Part shown: one piece after another, positions 8,576 to 17,667 of the stretch
How the letters are laid out: each line of letters begins with the position of its first letter
How positions within the stretch are numbered: the stretch's first letter is position 1
Assembly (NCBI RefSeq): GCF_017939705.1
Contig: NZ_JAGKSQ010000002.1
Span: 558,001-622,000, forward strand
Source of the DNA: Halalkalibacter suaedae
GTDB taxonomy: Bacteria; Bacillota; Bacilli; Bacillales; Bacillaceae_D
Direction: 5' to 3'
DNA: 64,000 bases
The notes under the pieces: generated by a model
What the model saw: the letters and a program-made list of their open reading frames with translations, nothing else
What the model was told of the DNA's origin: nothing
Databases searched by the model: none
Position numbers and translations under genes: made by a program

Positions 8576-9487
8576 TCAAGGAGCAAAATAATTGATGATT
8601 TGTTCAAGCTCCTGTAAATAAAGGCGGGCCATCCTTGTTAATTGTGCTTTCTTATGTACAATCCACCCTACTGAGATCGTCTCGCTCTCCTCTAGTGGAA
8701 CCGAAACAATGTTTGAACCATTTAAATCTGAATTTAAAATACCTGTTGATATAGTGTACCCATTTAATCCAATTAACAAGTTGAAAAGCGTCGCACGATC
8801 ACTTACTTGTATGCTTTTCTTGTGTGGAATCGTACTAAAAATTTCCTCAGAGTAATAAAAGGAATTATATTCTCCTTGTTCAAATGACAAGCGAGGAAAC
8901 TGTTCTAAATCTTCTAGGCTCACTGATGTTTTCTTTGCAAGCGGGCTCTCAGAACTCACAAAAATATGAGGATTCGCTTCAAACAGCAGATGAAATTCTA
9001 ACCCTTCTTCCTTTAACATTTGCTTCATAATCTTTTCATTAAACGAACTCATATACAAAATTCCAATTTCGCTTCGTAGATTTTTGACATCTTCAATAAT
9101 TTCATACGTTCTTGTTTCTCTTAAAGTAAATTGATACTCATCTGCTCCGTATTTCTTGATCATTTCGACATAGGCATTTACTGCAAATGCATAATGCTGT
9201 GTAGAAACAGATAATAGCTGCTGTGATGGTGTCGTATTAAAATAACGACGCTCGAGCAATTCCGTTTGTTCAACGATTTGTCTTGCATACCCAAGAAACT
9301 CGGCTCCATCAGGTGAAAGTGTAATCCCTCTAGTTGTCCTTGTAAAAATGGTAATACCTATTTCCTTTTCAAGCTCCTTAACTGCTTTCGATAAACTCGG
9401 CTGTGACAAATACAGTCTACGTGCAGCTTCATTAATTGAACCACAGAGGACAATTTCAATCACATATTTTAATTGTTGTATCGTCAT
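8576..9487 (-). CDS. LysR-type transcriptional regulator
   Basis: 303 residues with the N-terminal winged helix-turn-helix of LysR proteins (MTIQQLKYVIEIVLCGSINE, then AARRLYLSQPSLSKAVKELEKEIGITIFTR) and a C-terminal periplasmic-binding-like effector domain. AAAAAAGGAGC lies just before the ATG at 9487. It sits 99 bases upstream of the MFS gene on the same strand and is the likely regulator of the MFS and MetE-like pair; the effector is unknown. Confidence 0.93.
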   Translation of the reverse strand: MTIQQLKYVIEIVLCGSINEAARRLYLSQPSLSKAVKELEKEIGITIFTRTTRGITLSPDGAEFLGYARQIVEQTELLERRYFNTTPSQQLLSVSTQHYAFAVNAYVEMIKKYGADEYQFTLRETRTYEIIEDVKNLRSEIGILYMSSFNEKIMKQMLKEEGLEFHLLFEANPHIFVSSESPLAKKTSVSLEDLEQFPRLSFEQGEYNSFYYSEEIFSTIPHKKSIQVSDRATLFNLLIGLNGYTISTGILNSDLNGSNIVSVPLEESETISVGWIVHKKAQLTRMARLYLQELEQIINYFAP

Positions 9488-9684
9488 ATGATAGCTCCTT
9501 TTTTCCTTTTTATATACGTTCTAATAGCTCCAACAATTGACTACAAATCAAAAGCCTTCGGTAATCCCACCATCTCAAACTTCTAAAATCCACCAGTCCT
9601 AAAAACAAGAAATCTCTACATAAACAGCATCAATTAACTAACACTATCTTTAGAAATAAACAATGTTGAAAGGGAGTTGGTAGC

Positions 9685-9888
9685 ATGGATTTAGAAAATA
9701 AAGTTGCAGAAGAGCTTCAACGAATGATGACACAAAATCTTGTCCCAATCTCAACTCAAGAAGACATTAATGAAATATCAGATCAATTACGAAATCATCA
9801 AATAACTCTTTCTGAAGTGGAGCAAAAGGATCCATTTGTTGTCGATTCTATTCATAAAGCAATGGATCGCATTAACAGAAGCGAGTAA
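9685..9888 (+). CDS. Small hypothetical protein, 67 aa
   Basis: A short acidic reading frame (MDLENKVAEELQRMMTQNLV at its start) with a good AAAGGGAG ribosome binding site 10-17 bases before the ATG. It is predicted all-helical from its composition, has no signal peptide, no cysteine and no membrane segment. I do not recognise the family. It stands alone between LysR and tag, and a 12-bp perfect hairpin follows at 9952-9985. Confidence 0.65.
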   Translation: MDLENKVAEELQRMMTQNLVPISTQEDINEISDQLRNHQITLSEVEQKDPFVVDSIHKAMDRINRSE

Positions 9889-9951
9889 CGCAACTTACAA
9901 TAATACTTTAAATATTATCCACCAAATTAAATCTATGTACCATCAACACAT

Positions 9952-9985
9952 GGGGTAGCACTAGCCGTTATGTACTAGTGCTACC
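9952..9985. terminator. Hairpin between the small ORF and tag (probable bidirectional terminator)
   Basis: Perfect 12-bp inverted repeat GGGTAGCACTAG / CTAGTGCTACCC (9952-9963, 9974-9985) with a 10-base loop, between convergent genes. It lacks a strong T-run, so termination is inferred from position. Confidence 0.6.
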
Positions 9986-10013
9986 CTTATCAAGGTTGTC
10001 ATCAGTTAGATCC

Positions 10014-10577
10014 TTAAACAAGATCCTTCTTATAACAAATACATGTAGTGAGATGATCATGAACCATTCCGCTCGCCTGCATAAAAGCATAACAAATAGT
10101 TGGACCAACGAATTTGAAGCCTTTCTTTTTCAAGGATTTACTCATTCGATCACTGATTTCTGTCGTTACCGGGACTTCATTCATTGCTTGCCAATGATTC
10201 ACGATCGGCTTCCCATCGACGAAAGACCAAATATAATTCGAAAAGTTACCATATTCTTCTTCTATACTAAAATATCGTTTTGCATTTGTGATTGCAGCTC
10301 TTACTTTCAACTTATTTCGAATAATGCCAGAATCCTTTAATAAGCTTTGTACCTTCTCTTCATCATAGGCTGCAATTTTTTTTGGATCAAAATGATCAAA
10401 CAGCCTACGATAATTATCACGTTTTTTTAGCACAGTATACCAGCTAAGCCCTGCTTGAGCACCTTCCAATAATAATAACTCAAATAACTTCTGATCATCA
10501 TATTCAGGGACGCCCCATTCATGATCGTGATAATTAATATATAATGGGTCGCTATTTACCCAGTCACAACGTGCCAT
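10014..10577 (-). CDS. tag: DNA-3-methyladenine glycosylase I
   Basis: 187 residues from the ATG at 10577, which has GAGGTGA in front; the open frame extends upstream to 10655 but that part runs through the terminator of the GH3 gene. The enzyme removes 3-methyladenine from alkylated DNA in base-excision repair. The zinc ligands of the Tag family are in place: Cys4 (MARCDW), His17 (YINYHDHEWG), and the His and Cys of the C-terminal HDHLTTC. LFELLLLEGAQAGLSWYTVL is the conserved helix next to the base-binding pocket. Cytoplasmic; probably monocistronic. Confidence 0.95.
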   Translation of the reverse strand: MARCDWVNSDPLYINYHDHEWGVPEYDDQKLFELLLLEGAQAGLSWYTVLKKRDNYRRLFDHFDPKKIAAYDEEKVQSLLKDSGIIRNKLKVRAAITNAKRYFSIEEEYGNFSNYIWSFVDGKPIVNHWQAMNEVPVTTEISDRMSKSLKKKGFKFVGPTICYAFMQASGMVHDHLTTCICYKKDLV

Positions 10578-10602
10578 TAAATTCACCTCACTATATAAAA
10601 GT

Positions 10603-10641
10603 AAAAAAGGCAACAACCACCTCGGTTTGTCACCTTTTTTT
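10603..10641 (-). terminator. Terminator after the first GH3 gene
   Basis: Minus-strand hairpin AAGGTGACAA...TTGTTGCCTT (two G-U pairs) extended by AACC/GGTT and followed by TTTTTT. It overlaps the stop end of the GH3 gene and separates it from tag. Confidence 0.8.
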
Positions 10642-10644
10642 GGC

Positions 10645-13056
10645 TTATTTAACAATCAATAACTTCTTCTTGCGTTCACGTAAAAACTTTCTCAAACCTT
10701 TAAAGAAATGACCATTAACCATCAGTAAAATTCCATCTAACATCGGCATATTTACAAGTCCACCTGTCATTCTCGCAATCCCTCTAAATGGCAAATGGTA
10801 GATCGACATCATGATCATATTCGCTGTATTTCTTTTGCCAATCTTCTTAAGGAACCAAAAAGAGAAAATAATTGAATAATAGGCAATCCGTGCAGACACA
10901 CCCTTGGCATATTGGCACTGGGCTAACGTATCATTATAGCCGAGCGGTTTCGATCGATCCCATGTAGCCACAGGGACCTCACGTCCAATTAACGTTTCAA
11001 ATTCTTCAATGCTAACGTCCTGTGCCTTACCAGAATAATAGGAAGGCAATTTCTCTTTTTCATAAGGAAGTGGTGCCCCAGTTCCTTTAACAAAAAAACT
11101 CTTCGATAATTTAATATCTGCACTTGATGCACCAACCATAATCTCGTAATTTGCTTCTTCTATTTCCCATTGATTTGTCTCAACATTAAAGTAACGAAAC
11201 GTCTTATCATCAAAAGGAATCGTAATCGTCTTAGTCTCGCCAGCATTTATAAATACTTTTACAAAGCCTTTTAATTCTTTTTTCGGTCTAAATATATCCT
11301 TAGATTGACAACCAACATATAGTTGAGCAACTTCCATACCGGCAACATTTCCAGAATTCGTTAACTTAAAGGTCACGCCATATTCTTGGACTCGAATGTC
11401 AGAATACTCGAAAGTAGTGTAGCTTAATCCATATCCAAAAGGAAAAAGTACATCAACTTCTGCTGTATCATAATACCGATAGCCAATATATAAGCCTTCC
11501 CGGTACTCCACACTCACTTCTCCGCCTGGGAAGTTTTGGTAGGAAGGAGTGTCCCGATAGTGAAGTGGGTATGTCTCAGCCAGTTTCCCGGATGGATTTA
11601 CATCCCCTGACAACACACGCAGAATCGCTCTTGCCCCTGCCTGGCCACCTAAATAGCCATGAAGAAGTCCTTTAACTTTAGGAATCCACGGCATTTCGAT
11701 TGCTGAGCCGCAAGAAACAATTGCAATAATATTTGGGTTCACCTCGTGCAACGCATTCAATAGCTCGATCTGATTATCTGGAATCATCATACTTTGACGA
11801 TCTAAACCTTCTGCCTCAGTTACCTCATCTAATCCAATATACAAAAGAACAACATCGGCTTCTTTAGCAAGTGCACATGCGGCAGCTACTTTTTTCGGAC
11901 TCTTTTTACCGTAACGTTCAAACCCAGGTTCATAGCCAATACTCAGTATTCCTGATTCTTCAAAACAATCTAACGTATGATCTAAAATGGTTGGATTAAC
12001 AATAGATGATCCAGCTCCTTGATAACGAGCATCCTTAGCAAAATCCCCGATTACCGCGACTCGCTTTCCAAAAGGAAGTGGTAGAATATTTCCTTCATTC
12101 TTAAGGAGAACAATCGATTCCTCTGCTACCTTTTGAGAGACGCGGTGATGTCGCTCTATATTGAAATCAACTCGGGGATTTTGGTAAACCCCTTCTGTCG
12201 AATAAATAAGCTCAAGTAACCGATCAACACACTCATCTAATACGCTTTCATCAATGGTTCCATTTTTAATTGCTTCGATGATTTCTTTATCCGTTTCTCC
12301 AGACGTTGACGGCATTTCCAACTCGTTGCCAGCGATTAATCCAGCGACACGGTCATTACTCCCGCCCCAATCTGTAATCACAGTTCCGTTGTAACCCCAT
12401 TCTCCCCGGAGAATATCTTTCATTAAATGAAGATTTTCATTTGTGTACGTTCCATTCAATTTATTATAGGAAGACATGATTGATTTTGTATTGCCTTCTT
12501 TAACGGCAATTTCAAACGCAGTTAGATAGATTTCTCTAAGCGTCCGCTCATCAACAATCGTATCAATTGACATTCGTCTCTCTTCTTGGTTATTCACTGC
12601 AAAATGCTTAACACATGCCGAAACACCGTGTGATTGGATCCCACGAATATAACTTGCAGCCATTTTACCTGTTAGATAAGGATCCTCACTGAAATATTCA
12701 AAATTACGACCACATAGAGGATTCCTCTTCATATTAATACCAGGACCAAGTAAGACATTAACCTTTTGTGAAATCGCTTCTTCTCCTAGGTATTCGCCTA
12801 CTCTTTCTCCAAGTTCAGCATTCCAACTATTTGCAACAGTTGCCGCTGTTGGATAACAGGTTGCTGGTAGACCAGCATTAAGACCTAATTTATCTGAAGA
12901 AACAGCTTGTCTTCTAATCCCGTGCGGTCCGTCTGCAAGAAATATACTATTAATTCCAAGACGTTCAATATCCTGAGATTGCCAGAAATCTTTTCCAGAC
13001 ATTAAAGACGCTTTCTCTTCTAACGTCATTTTTGCAATTAATTGTTTGTATTTCAT
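10645..13056 (-). CDS. Glycoside hydrolase family 3 (beta-glucosidase/beta-xylosidase type), copy 1
   Basis: 803 residues. The GH3 N-terminal barrel begins with MTLEEKASLMSGKDFW and FLADGPHGIRRQ; the catalytic nucleophile is the Asp of GTVITDWGGSNDR near residue 228; KHFAVNNQEERR is another conserved block. The alpha/beta-sandwich domain contains GAGSSIVNP and LYIGLDEVTEAEGLDR, and a fibronectin-III-like domain (SGNVAGMEVAQLYVG) follows. A further ~110 residues with a hydrophobic stretch (TANMIMMSIYHLPFRGIARM) may touch the membrane. There is no signal peptide, so it acts inside the cell on imported oligosaccharides. GAGGAATTGAG precedes the ATG. It is a close paralogue of the gene at 13919-16339. 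The glycoside specificity cannot be fixed by eye. Confidence 0.93.
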   Translation of the reverse strand: MKYKQLIAKMTLEEKASLMSGKDFWQSQDIERLGINSIFLADGPHGIRRQAVSSDKLGLNAGLPATCYPTAATVANSWNAELGERVGEYLGEEAISQKVNVLLGPGINMKRNPLCGRNFEYFSEDPYLTGKMAASYIRGIQSHGVSACVKHFAVNNQEERRMSIDTIVDERTLREIYLTAFEIAVKEGNTKSIMSSYNKLNGTYTNENLHLMKDILRGEWGYNGTVITDWGGSNDRVAGLIAGNELEMPSTSGETDKEIIEAIKNGTIDESVLDECVDRLLELIYSTEGVYQNPRVDFNIERHHRVSQKVAEESIVLLKNEGNILPLPFGKRVAVIGDFAKDARYQGAGSSIVNPTILDHTLDCFEESGILSIGYEPGFERYGKKSPKKVAAACALAKEADVVLLYIGLDEVTEAEGLDRQSMMIPDNQIELLNALHEVNPNIIAIVSCGSAIEMPWIPKVKGLLHGYLGGQAGARAILRVLSGDVNPSGKLAETYPLHYRDTPSYQNFPGGEVSVEYREGLYIGYRYYDTAEVDVLFPFGYGLSYTTFEYSDIRVQEYGVTFKLTNSGNVAGMEVAQLYVGCQSKDIFRPKKELKGFVKVFINAGETKTITIPFDDKTFRYFNVETNQWEIEEANYEIMVGASSADIKLSKSFFVKGTGAPLPYEKEKLPSYYSGKAQDVSIEEFETLIGREVPVATWDRSKPLGYNDTLAQCQYAKGVSARIAYYSIIFSFWFLKKIGKRNTANMIMMSIYHLPFRGIARMTGGLVNMPMLDGILLMVNGHFFKGLRKFLRERKKKLLIVK

Positions 13057-13220
13057 CTCAATTCCTCTTTTATATTTTAGGCGGGCACTTTTAGGAAGAA
13101 ACCGCTGAAAAACTTATTTTTTATTAGTAAAATTTTATTTTTTTGACTATAAAATATTCTACTATAAATACCATATTATTTCTAATATTTCTTTGGTAGA
13201 AAGAGTGAATGCAGAGCAAA

Positions 13221-13254
13221 TAAAAAGAAGCAGGAACCAGTTGGTCCCTGCTTC
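13221..13254 (-). terminator. Terminator after the GtrA-like gene
   Basis: Minus-strand 13-bp stem (arms 13242-13254 and 13227-13239, one G-U pair, two-base loop) followed by TTTTT. It separates the GtrA-like gene from GH3 copy 1, which therefore needs its own promoter in the A/T-rich stretch 13057-13220; I could not pick that promoter out clearly. Confidence 0.85.
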
Positions 13255-13266
13255 ACTACCTTTTAC

Positions 13267-13881
13267 TTATTCCTTTTCAGGTTCTTGTTTGAAAATCACT
13301 TTAAAGATCGGGAAGAATACCCAGAAGGCAATCGCACTGTTTATAATCATTGTAATGACATCAGCGGCCGTTTCCCCTGCGGCTCCTAGCCCCCATGTAT
13401 TCATTAACAAGTCATAGATTGGTGCTTTGTAGAAGCCTTGAGCTGCTGCTGCACCGATTGTAATTAGAATATATGCGATCACATACCAGAATGCAGCTCG
13501 CCAAATATTACTATTTGATTTAAAGGTTATACTTCTTTGTGCAAAGAAGTTAATAATCTGAGCAATGGCGATCGTAATCTGAACTGCTAGGAAATAAGCA
13601 AGTCCTCCACCGCCACCCTCTGAAAGGGCACCAGCTGCATAATCAAATACATAGTAAGGCGATCCATCAAAATTGCTACCAAACTGCAAAACTTGGAAGT
13701 CTTCATTTACTAATGATGTCTTGGCAAAGATCCCTTTAAATAATGGCATTAAGACAATCTGTAGAGCTGTAATACCATTACTCAATACAAAGAAAACTAA
13801 GAATTGGGAGATCGTAGGGTGTTTTTCCTTGTATCTCGCCCATGCACCGTGCTTTTTTTTATCATTTAGATCATTACTCAT
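13267..13881 (-). CDS. GtrA-like multi-pass membrane protein
   Basis: 204 residues with four hydrophobic segments (around ISQFLVFFVLSNGITALQIV, YFLAVQITIAIAQIINFFA, AFWYVIAYILITIGAAAAQ and ITMIINSAIAFWVFFPIF). INFFAQRSITFKS before the third segment matches the motif of the GtrA/DPMS-like family, whose members are thought to help move lipid-linked sugars across the membrane or assist cell-surface glycosylation. AAAGGAGAGG precedes the ATG. It lies between the two GH3 paralogues, 37 bases after copy 2 on the same strand, so it is probably co-transcribed with copy 2. The glycine-rich stretch SEGGGGGLAYF is unusual for the family. Confidence 0.75.
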   Translation of the reverse strand: MSNDLNDKKKHGAWARYKEKHPTISQFLVFFVLSNGITALQIVLMPLFKGIFAKTSLVNEDFQVLQFGSNFDGSPYYVFDYAAGALSEGGGGGLAYFLAVQITIAIAQIINFFAQRSITFKSNSNIWRAAFWYVIAYILITIGAAAAQGFYKAPIYDLLMNTWGLGAAGETAADVITMIINSAIAFWVFFPIFKVIFKQEPEKE

Positions 13882-13918
13882 TTTTGACCTCTCCTTTACC
13901 GCCTTTGGTTAGTATCAA

Positions 13919-16339
13919 CTATTGGCTTTTAGCGACCTTTAACATCTTACTTCTTTCCTTTAACACGTGTCGCAAACCTTTGAAGAAGTGTCCGTTAACC
14001 ATCATTAGGATTCCGTCTAGCATTGGCATGTTCACAACGCCACCTGTCATTCTTGCCACGCCTCTAAATGGCATATGATAGATTGACATCATAATAATAT
14101 TCGCTGTGCTTCTTTTTCCGATTTTGTTTAAAAACCAATGTGAGAAGACGATAAGACCAAAGGCAAATCGTGCAAAGGCTCCCTTTGCATATTGGCACTG
14201 AGCAATCGTGTCATTATAGCCAAGTGGTTTAGAGCGGTCCCATGTGGAAACAGGCACTTTTCGTCCAAGGAGGTCTTCAAACTCTTCTTCACTTACATTA
14301 TTTACTTTACCAGAATAATAGGATGATAATGTCCCGCTCTCATAAGGAAGTGGTGCACCCGTACCTTCGATAAAAATTGTGTTTGTTAAACGTATATCCT
14401 CACTCGATGCCCCGATCATAATCTCGTAGCTTGCTTGTTCGATTTCCCACTTATTCGTTTTCACATTAAAGTAACGAAATGTCTTATCATCGAAAGCAAT
14501 CGTCATTGTTTTTGTTTGCCCAGGATTTAAAAACGTCTTTCCAAAACCTTTTAGTTCCTTCTTCGGTCTAAAAATCGCCTTCGATTGGCAGCCAACGTAG
14601 AGCTGAGCTACTTCCATTCCCGCCATATTTCCTGTGTTTGTGATAGTGAAAGTCACTCCATCTTTTGTAACTTTCAGATCCGAGTACTGAAACGACGTGT
14701 AGCTTAGCCCGTAACCAAACGGAAAGAGAACATTGATTCCAGCCGTGTCGTAATAACGATAGCCTATATAAAGGCTTTCTCTGTATTCTACACTCACTTC
14801 TTTACCTGGGAACTGATGGTATGCTGGTGTGTCCTCATAACGAATCGGGTACGTTTCTGCCAGTTTCCCTGATGGATTAACTTCACCTGTTACAACACGA
14901 AGAATTGCTTTAGCTCCAGCTTGACCACTTAAATACGCATGTAATAAACCTTTCACTTTATGAATCCATGGCATTTCAACTGCAGCACCGCATGATAGAA
15001 TTGCAACAATATTTGGGTTTACTTTATACAAAGCATCCAATAAATCTCTTTGATTTTCAGGAATCCTCATACTTTGTCTGTCTAAACCCTCTGCCTCCGT
15101 CGCTTCATCAAGACCAATATACAACAGTACAACGTCCGCTTCTTTTGCTAGTGCACATGCCTTGTCGATTTTCTTCTGATTCTTCTTTCCATATCGTTCA
15201 AAACCAGGTTCAAATCCAATATTTTCTATGCTAGATTGAGCAATACAATCCAATGTATTATCCAAGATTGTTGGATTAACAATCGATGACCCAGCACCTT
15301 GGTATCTTGCTTCTTTAGCAAATTCACCAATCGTCGCTACCTTGACACCCTTTTTAAGTGGCAGGATATTTCCTTCGTTTTTGAGAAGGACAATTGATTC
15401 CTCTGCCACTTGCTGTGCAACTAGATGGTGCGATGCGACATCGATCTCTTTTTGATAGGGTTTATTGTATACTTCCTCGGTTGTAAAAATAAGATCTAGC
15501 AAGCGATCAACACATCTATCTAGTACGTCTTCTGTGATCTTCCCTGTTTTGATTGCTTGAATAATTTCTTGATTCGTCTCACCAGCGGTTGTTGGCATTT
15601 CTAATTCATTTCCAGCGATTAATCCAGCAACTCGGTCGTTGCTCCCACCCCAATCGGTAACAACAACACCATCATAGTCCCATTCTTCACGGAGGATTTC
15701 TTGCATCAAATGAATATTTTCATTTGTGTACTCACCATTCAGCATATTATAGGCAGACATGACCGTTTTCGTTTGACCTTCCTTTACAGCTATCTCAAAA
15801 CCAGTTAGATAGATCTCTCTTAACGTTCGTTCATCAACAATCGTATCAATCGACATCCGTCTTTCTTCCTGATTGTTAGCAGCAAAATGCTTAACACAAG
15901 CAGAAATTCCGTGCGATTGGATTCCTTTGATATAACCTGCTGCTAACTTACCAGCAAGATAGGGATCCTCACTAAAATATTCAAAATTACGTCCACATAG
16001 TGGATCTCGCTTCATATTAATGCCAGGTCCAAGCAACACATTGACCTTTTGTGCAACAGCTTCTGTTCCTAGGTATTGTCCTATTTTTTCACCAAGTGCG
16101 GTATTCCAACTATTTGCAACAGTCGCAGCAGTTGGAAAGCAAGTTGCAGGAAGGCTTTCATTTAGACCCAAGTGATCAGCTGCTTCTGCTTGTTTTCTAA
16201 TTCCGTGCGGGCCATCCGCTAGAAAGATATTATTGATGCCAAGACGTTCAATGTCTTGTGTTTGCCAGAAGTCTTTTCCAGACATTAGCGAAGCCTTCTC
16301 TTCTAATGTCATTTGTTTGATGATGTGATCGTATTTCAT
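13919..16339 (-). CDS. Glycoside hydrolase family 3 (beta-glucosidase/beta-xylosidase type), copy 2
   Basis: 806 residues from the ATG at 16339, chosen because AGAGGTAATCTA precedes it and the product then aligns end to end with copy 1; an upstream in-frame start at 16393 adds 18 unrelated residues. All GH3 elements are present: FLADGPHGIRKQ, KHFAANNQEERR, nucleophile Asp in VVVTDWGGSNDR, GAGSSIVNP, LDEATEAEGLDR, the Fn3-like GNMAGMEVAQLYVG and the same long C-terminal tail ending in PMLDGILMMVNGHFFKG. No signal peptide, hence cytoplasmic. Near-identical blocks along the whole length show a gene duplication with copy 1. A 10-bp palindrome TTAACGTTAA at 16450-16459, about 110 bases upstream, could be a LacI/GalR-type operator. 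Confidence 0.93.
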   Translation of the reverse strand: MKYDHIIKQMTLEEKASLMSGKDFWQTQDIERLGINNIFLADGPHGIRKQAEAADHLGLNESLPATCFPTAATVANSWNTALGEKIGQYLGTEAVAQKVNVLLGPGINMKRDPLCGRNFEYFSEDPYLAGKLAAGYIKGIQSHGISACVKHFAANNQEERRMSIDTIVDERTLREIYLTGFEIAVKEGQTKTVMSAYNMLNGEYTNENIHLMQEILREEWDYDGVVVTDWGGSNDRVAGLIAGNELEMPTTAGETNQEIIQAIKTGKITEDVLDRCVDRLLDLIFTTEEVYNKPYQKEIDVASHHLVAQQVAEESIVLLKNEGNILPLKKGVKVATIGEFAKEARYQGAGSSIVNPTILDNTLDCIAQSSIENIGFEPGFERYGKKNQKKIDKACALAKEADVVLLYIGLDEATEAEGLDRQSMRIPENQRDLLDALYKVNPNIVAILSCGAAVEMPWIHKVKGLLHAYLSGQAGAKAILRVVTGEVNPSGKLAETYPIRYEDTPAYHQFPGKEVSVEYRESLYIGYRYYDTAGINVLFPFGYGLSYTSFQYSDLKVTKDGVTFTITNTGNMAGMEVAQLYVGCQSKAIFRPKKELKGFGKTFLNPGQTKTMTIAFDDKTFRYFNVKTNKWEIEQASYEIMIGASSEDIRLTNTIFIEGTGAPLPYESGTLSSYYSGKVNNVSEEEFEDLLGRKVPVSTWDRSKPLGYNDTIAQCQYAKGAFARFAFGLIVFSHWFLNKIGKRSTANIIMMSIYHMPFRGVARMTGGVVNMPMLDGILMMVNGHFFKGLRHVLKERSKMLKVAKSQ

Positions 16340-16449
16340 TAGATTACCTCTTCTTGTATGTTTAGGAAGGTACGTTACTAGCAGGACCCTCAATACAGTT
16401 TTTTATTTGAGCTATCATTCGACATTGTATGGGTTTTCATTATGCACTA

Positions 16450-16459
16450 TTAACGTTAA
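16450..16459. promoter_or_regulatory. Possible LacI/GalR-type operator upstream of GH3 copy 2
   Basis: Perfect palindrome TTAACGTTAA with a central CG, as preferred by LacI/GalR repressors, 110 bases before the GH3 start. A single 10-bp palindrome in A/T-rich DNA can occur by chance, so this is only a candidate. Confidence 0.3.
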
Positions 16460-16555
16460 CGCATCTTCAAAGATATCACCATCAACCAAAAGTTACGTGG
16501 AGGAACTTTTAGTTTACAACAACAAAAAAAGCCGATCTGATAGGCATCTCGCACA

Positions 16556-17437
16556 TCAAAACGACTTACTTTTTTCTTTTACGTAGCTTTGGAATAGCAA
16601 CACAGACTTAGATTGAATGCCTCTTTTTCTGAAAACTAGATAAATATTTTGAGGGATTTTTTCTTTTAATTTAATGATCTTTAACTCTTCATCCAAGTAC
16701 GCTTCTTCCACAAAATCGATCGAGACAACAGCAACACCATTTAATTTACATAATCGATGTGCTGTAATAATACTACCAAATTCATGAACAACATTAGGTG
16801 TATATCCGTGCTCAAGGCATTTAACTAGGAATTGATTTTCCTGCTCGGCACCGACCGATTTGACCACAAGAGATTCATTTTCTAGTTCTACTAAAGAAAT
16901 CTCGTCTTTTTCAGCTAATGGATGGCTTTTAGAAACGACGATGACAACTTCTCCAGGAGCAATCATTTCATATTCACAATCCTCTATTTCATCAGGCTCC
17001 ATCACTAATCCAACATCGATTTCATCTTGGAACAAGCGACTTAGCGGATACTCATCCGGATATTCTCGTAGCTTGATTTGAATATCTGGATTGATTTCAG
17101 AGAAACGATATAAATAATCTATCGGCAATAATGATGTTGCTGAATAGGTGACCACGACATTCAAAGTACCGTTCTTACCACTAATAATGCTAATTTCTTT
17201 CTTGATATCTTCCATAAGATAACGAATATGCTTTGCTCGTGCATGTAATAGCTCACCAGCCTTTGTCGCTTCCATTCCGCGTGGCCCACGATAGAATAAC
17301 TCTGTTTCCAATTCCATTTCTAGTTGCTTAATCATCTTACTAATTCCTTGTGGCGTAATATATAGATCCTTAGCGGCTGCAGTCACACTCTTTTTTTCAT
17401 ACACTTTTATGAAGTATTCCAATGCTTCAGTATTCAT
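16556..17437 (-). CDS. LysR-type transcriptional regulator
   Basis: 293 residues from the ATG at 17437, which follows AAAGGAATTAGT; an in-frame start at 17458 lies too close to that ribosome binding site. The N-terminus is a LysR helix-turn-helix (MNTEALEYFIKVYEKKSVTA, DLYITPQGISKMIKQLEMEL), and the rest is the effector-binding domain (GTLNVVVTYSATSLLPIDYL, VVIVVSKSHPLAEKDEISLV). Neighbours are GH3 copy 2 downstream and the divergent glf upstream; either could be a target. The effector is unknown. Confidence 0.92.
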   Translation of the reverse strand: MNTEALEYFIKVYEKKSVTAAAKDLYITPQGISKMIKQLEMELETELFYRGPRGMEATKAGELLHARAKHIRYLMEDIKKEISIISGKNGTLNVVVTYSATSLLPIDYLYRFSEINPDIQIKLREYPDEYPLSRLFQDEIDVGLVMEPDEIEDCEYEMIAPGEVVIVVSKSHPLAEKDEISLVELENESLVVKSVGAEQENQFLVKCLEHGYTPNVVHEFGSIITAHRLCKLNGVAVVSIDFVEEAYLDEELKIIKLKEKIPQNIYLVFRKRGIQSKSVLLFQSYVKEKSKSF

Positions 17438-17667
17438 ACTAATTCCTTTCGTTGTCACGGACTCATCAATAGTATTAGTATAGTATATTTTATTTCATTT
17501 TCATTTTACAACCTTAATTTCTTATTTCTAGTGGATAAGGAGACAAATTTCAACAAATTTCTATACAAATCTTTGCTTAGCCCCTTAAATCCAGTTGCTA
17601 AATCACAATGAATATGGAAGAATAAACTAACGATAAACAATGGATGTAACAGTAAGGAGAATAAATT

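Noticed and set aside
16505-16555. Terminator after the LysR gene at 16556
   Set aside because: A T-run on the minus strand is present, but the flanking stem is interrupted and too weak to call.
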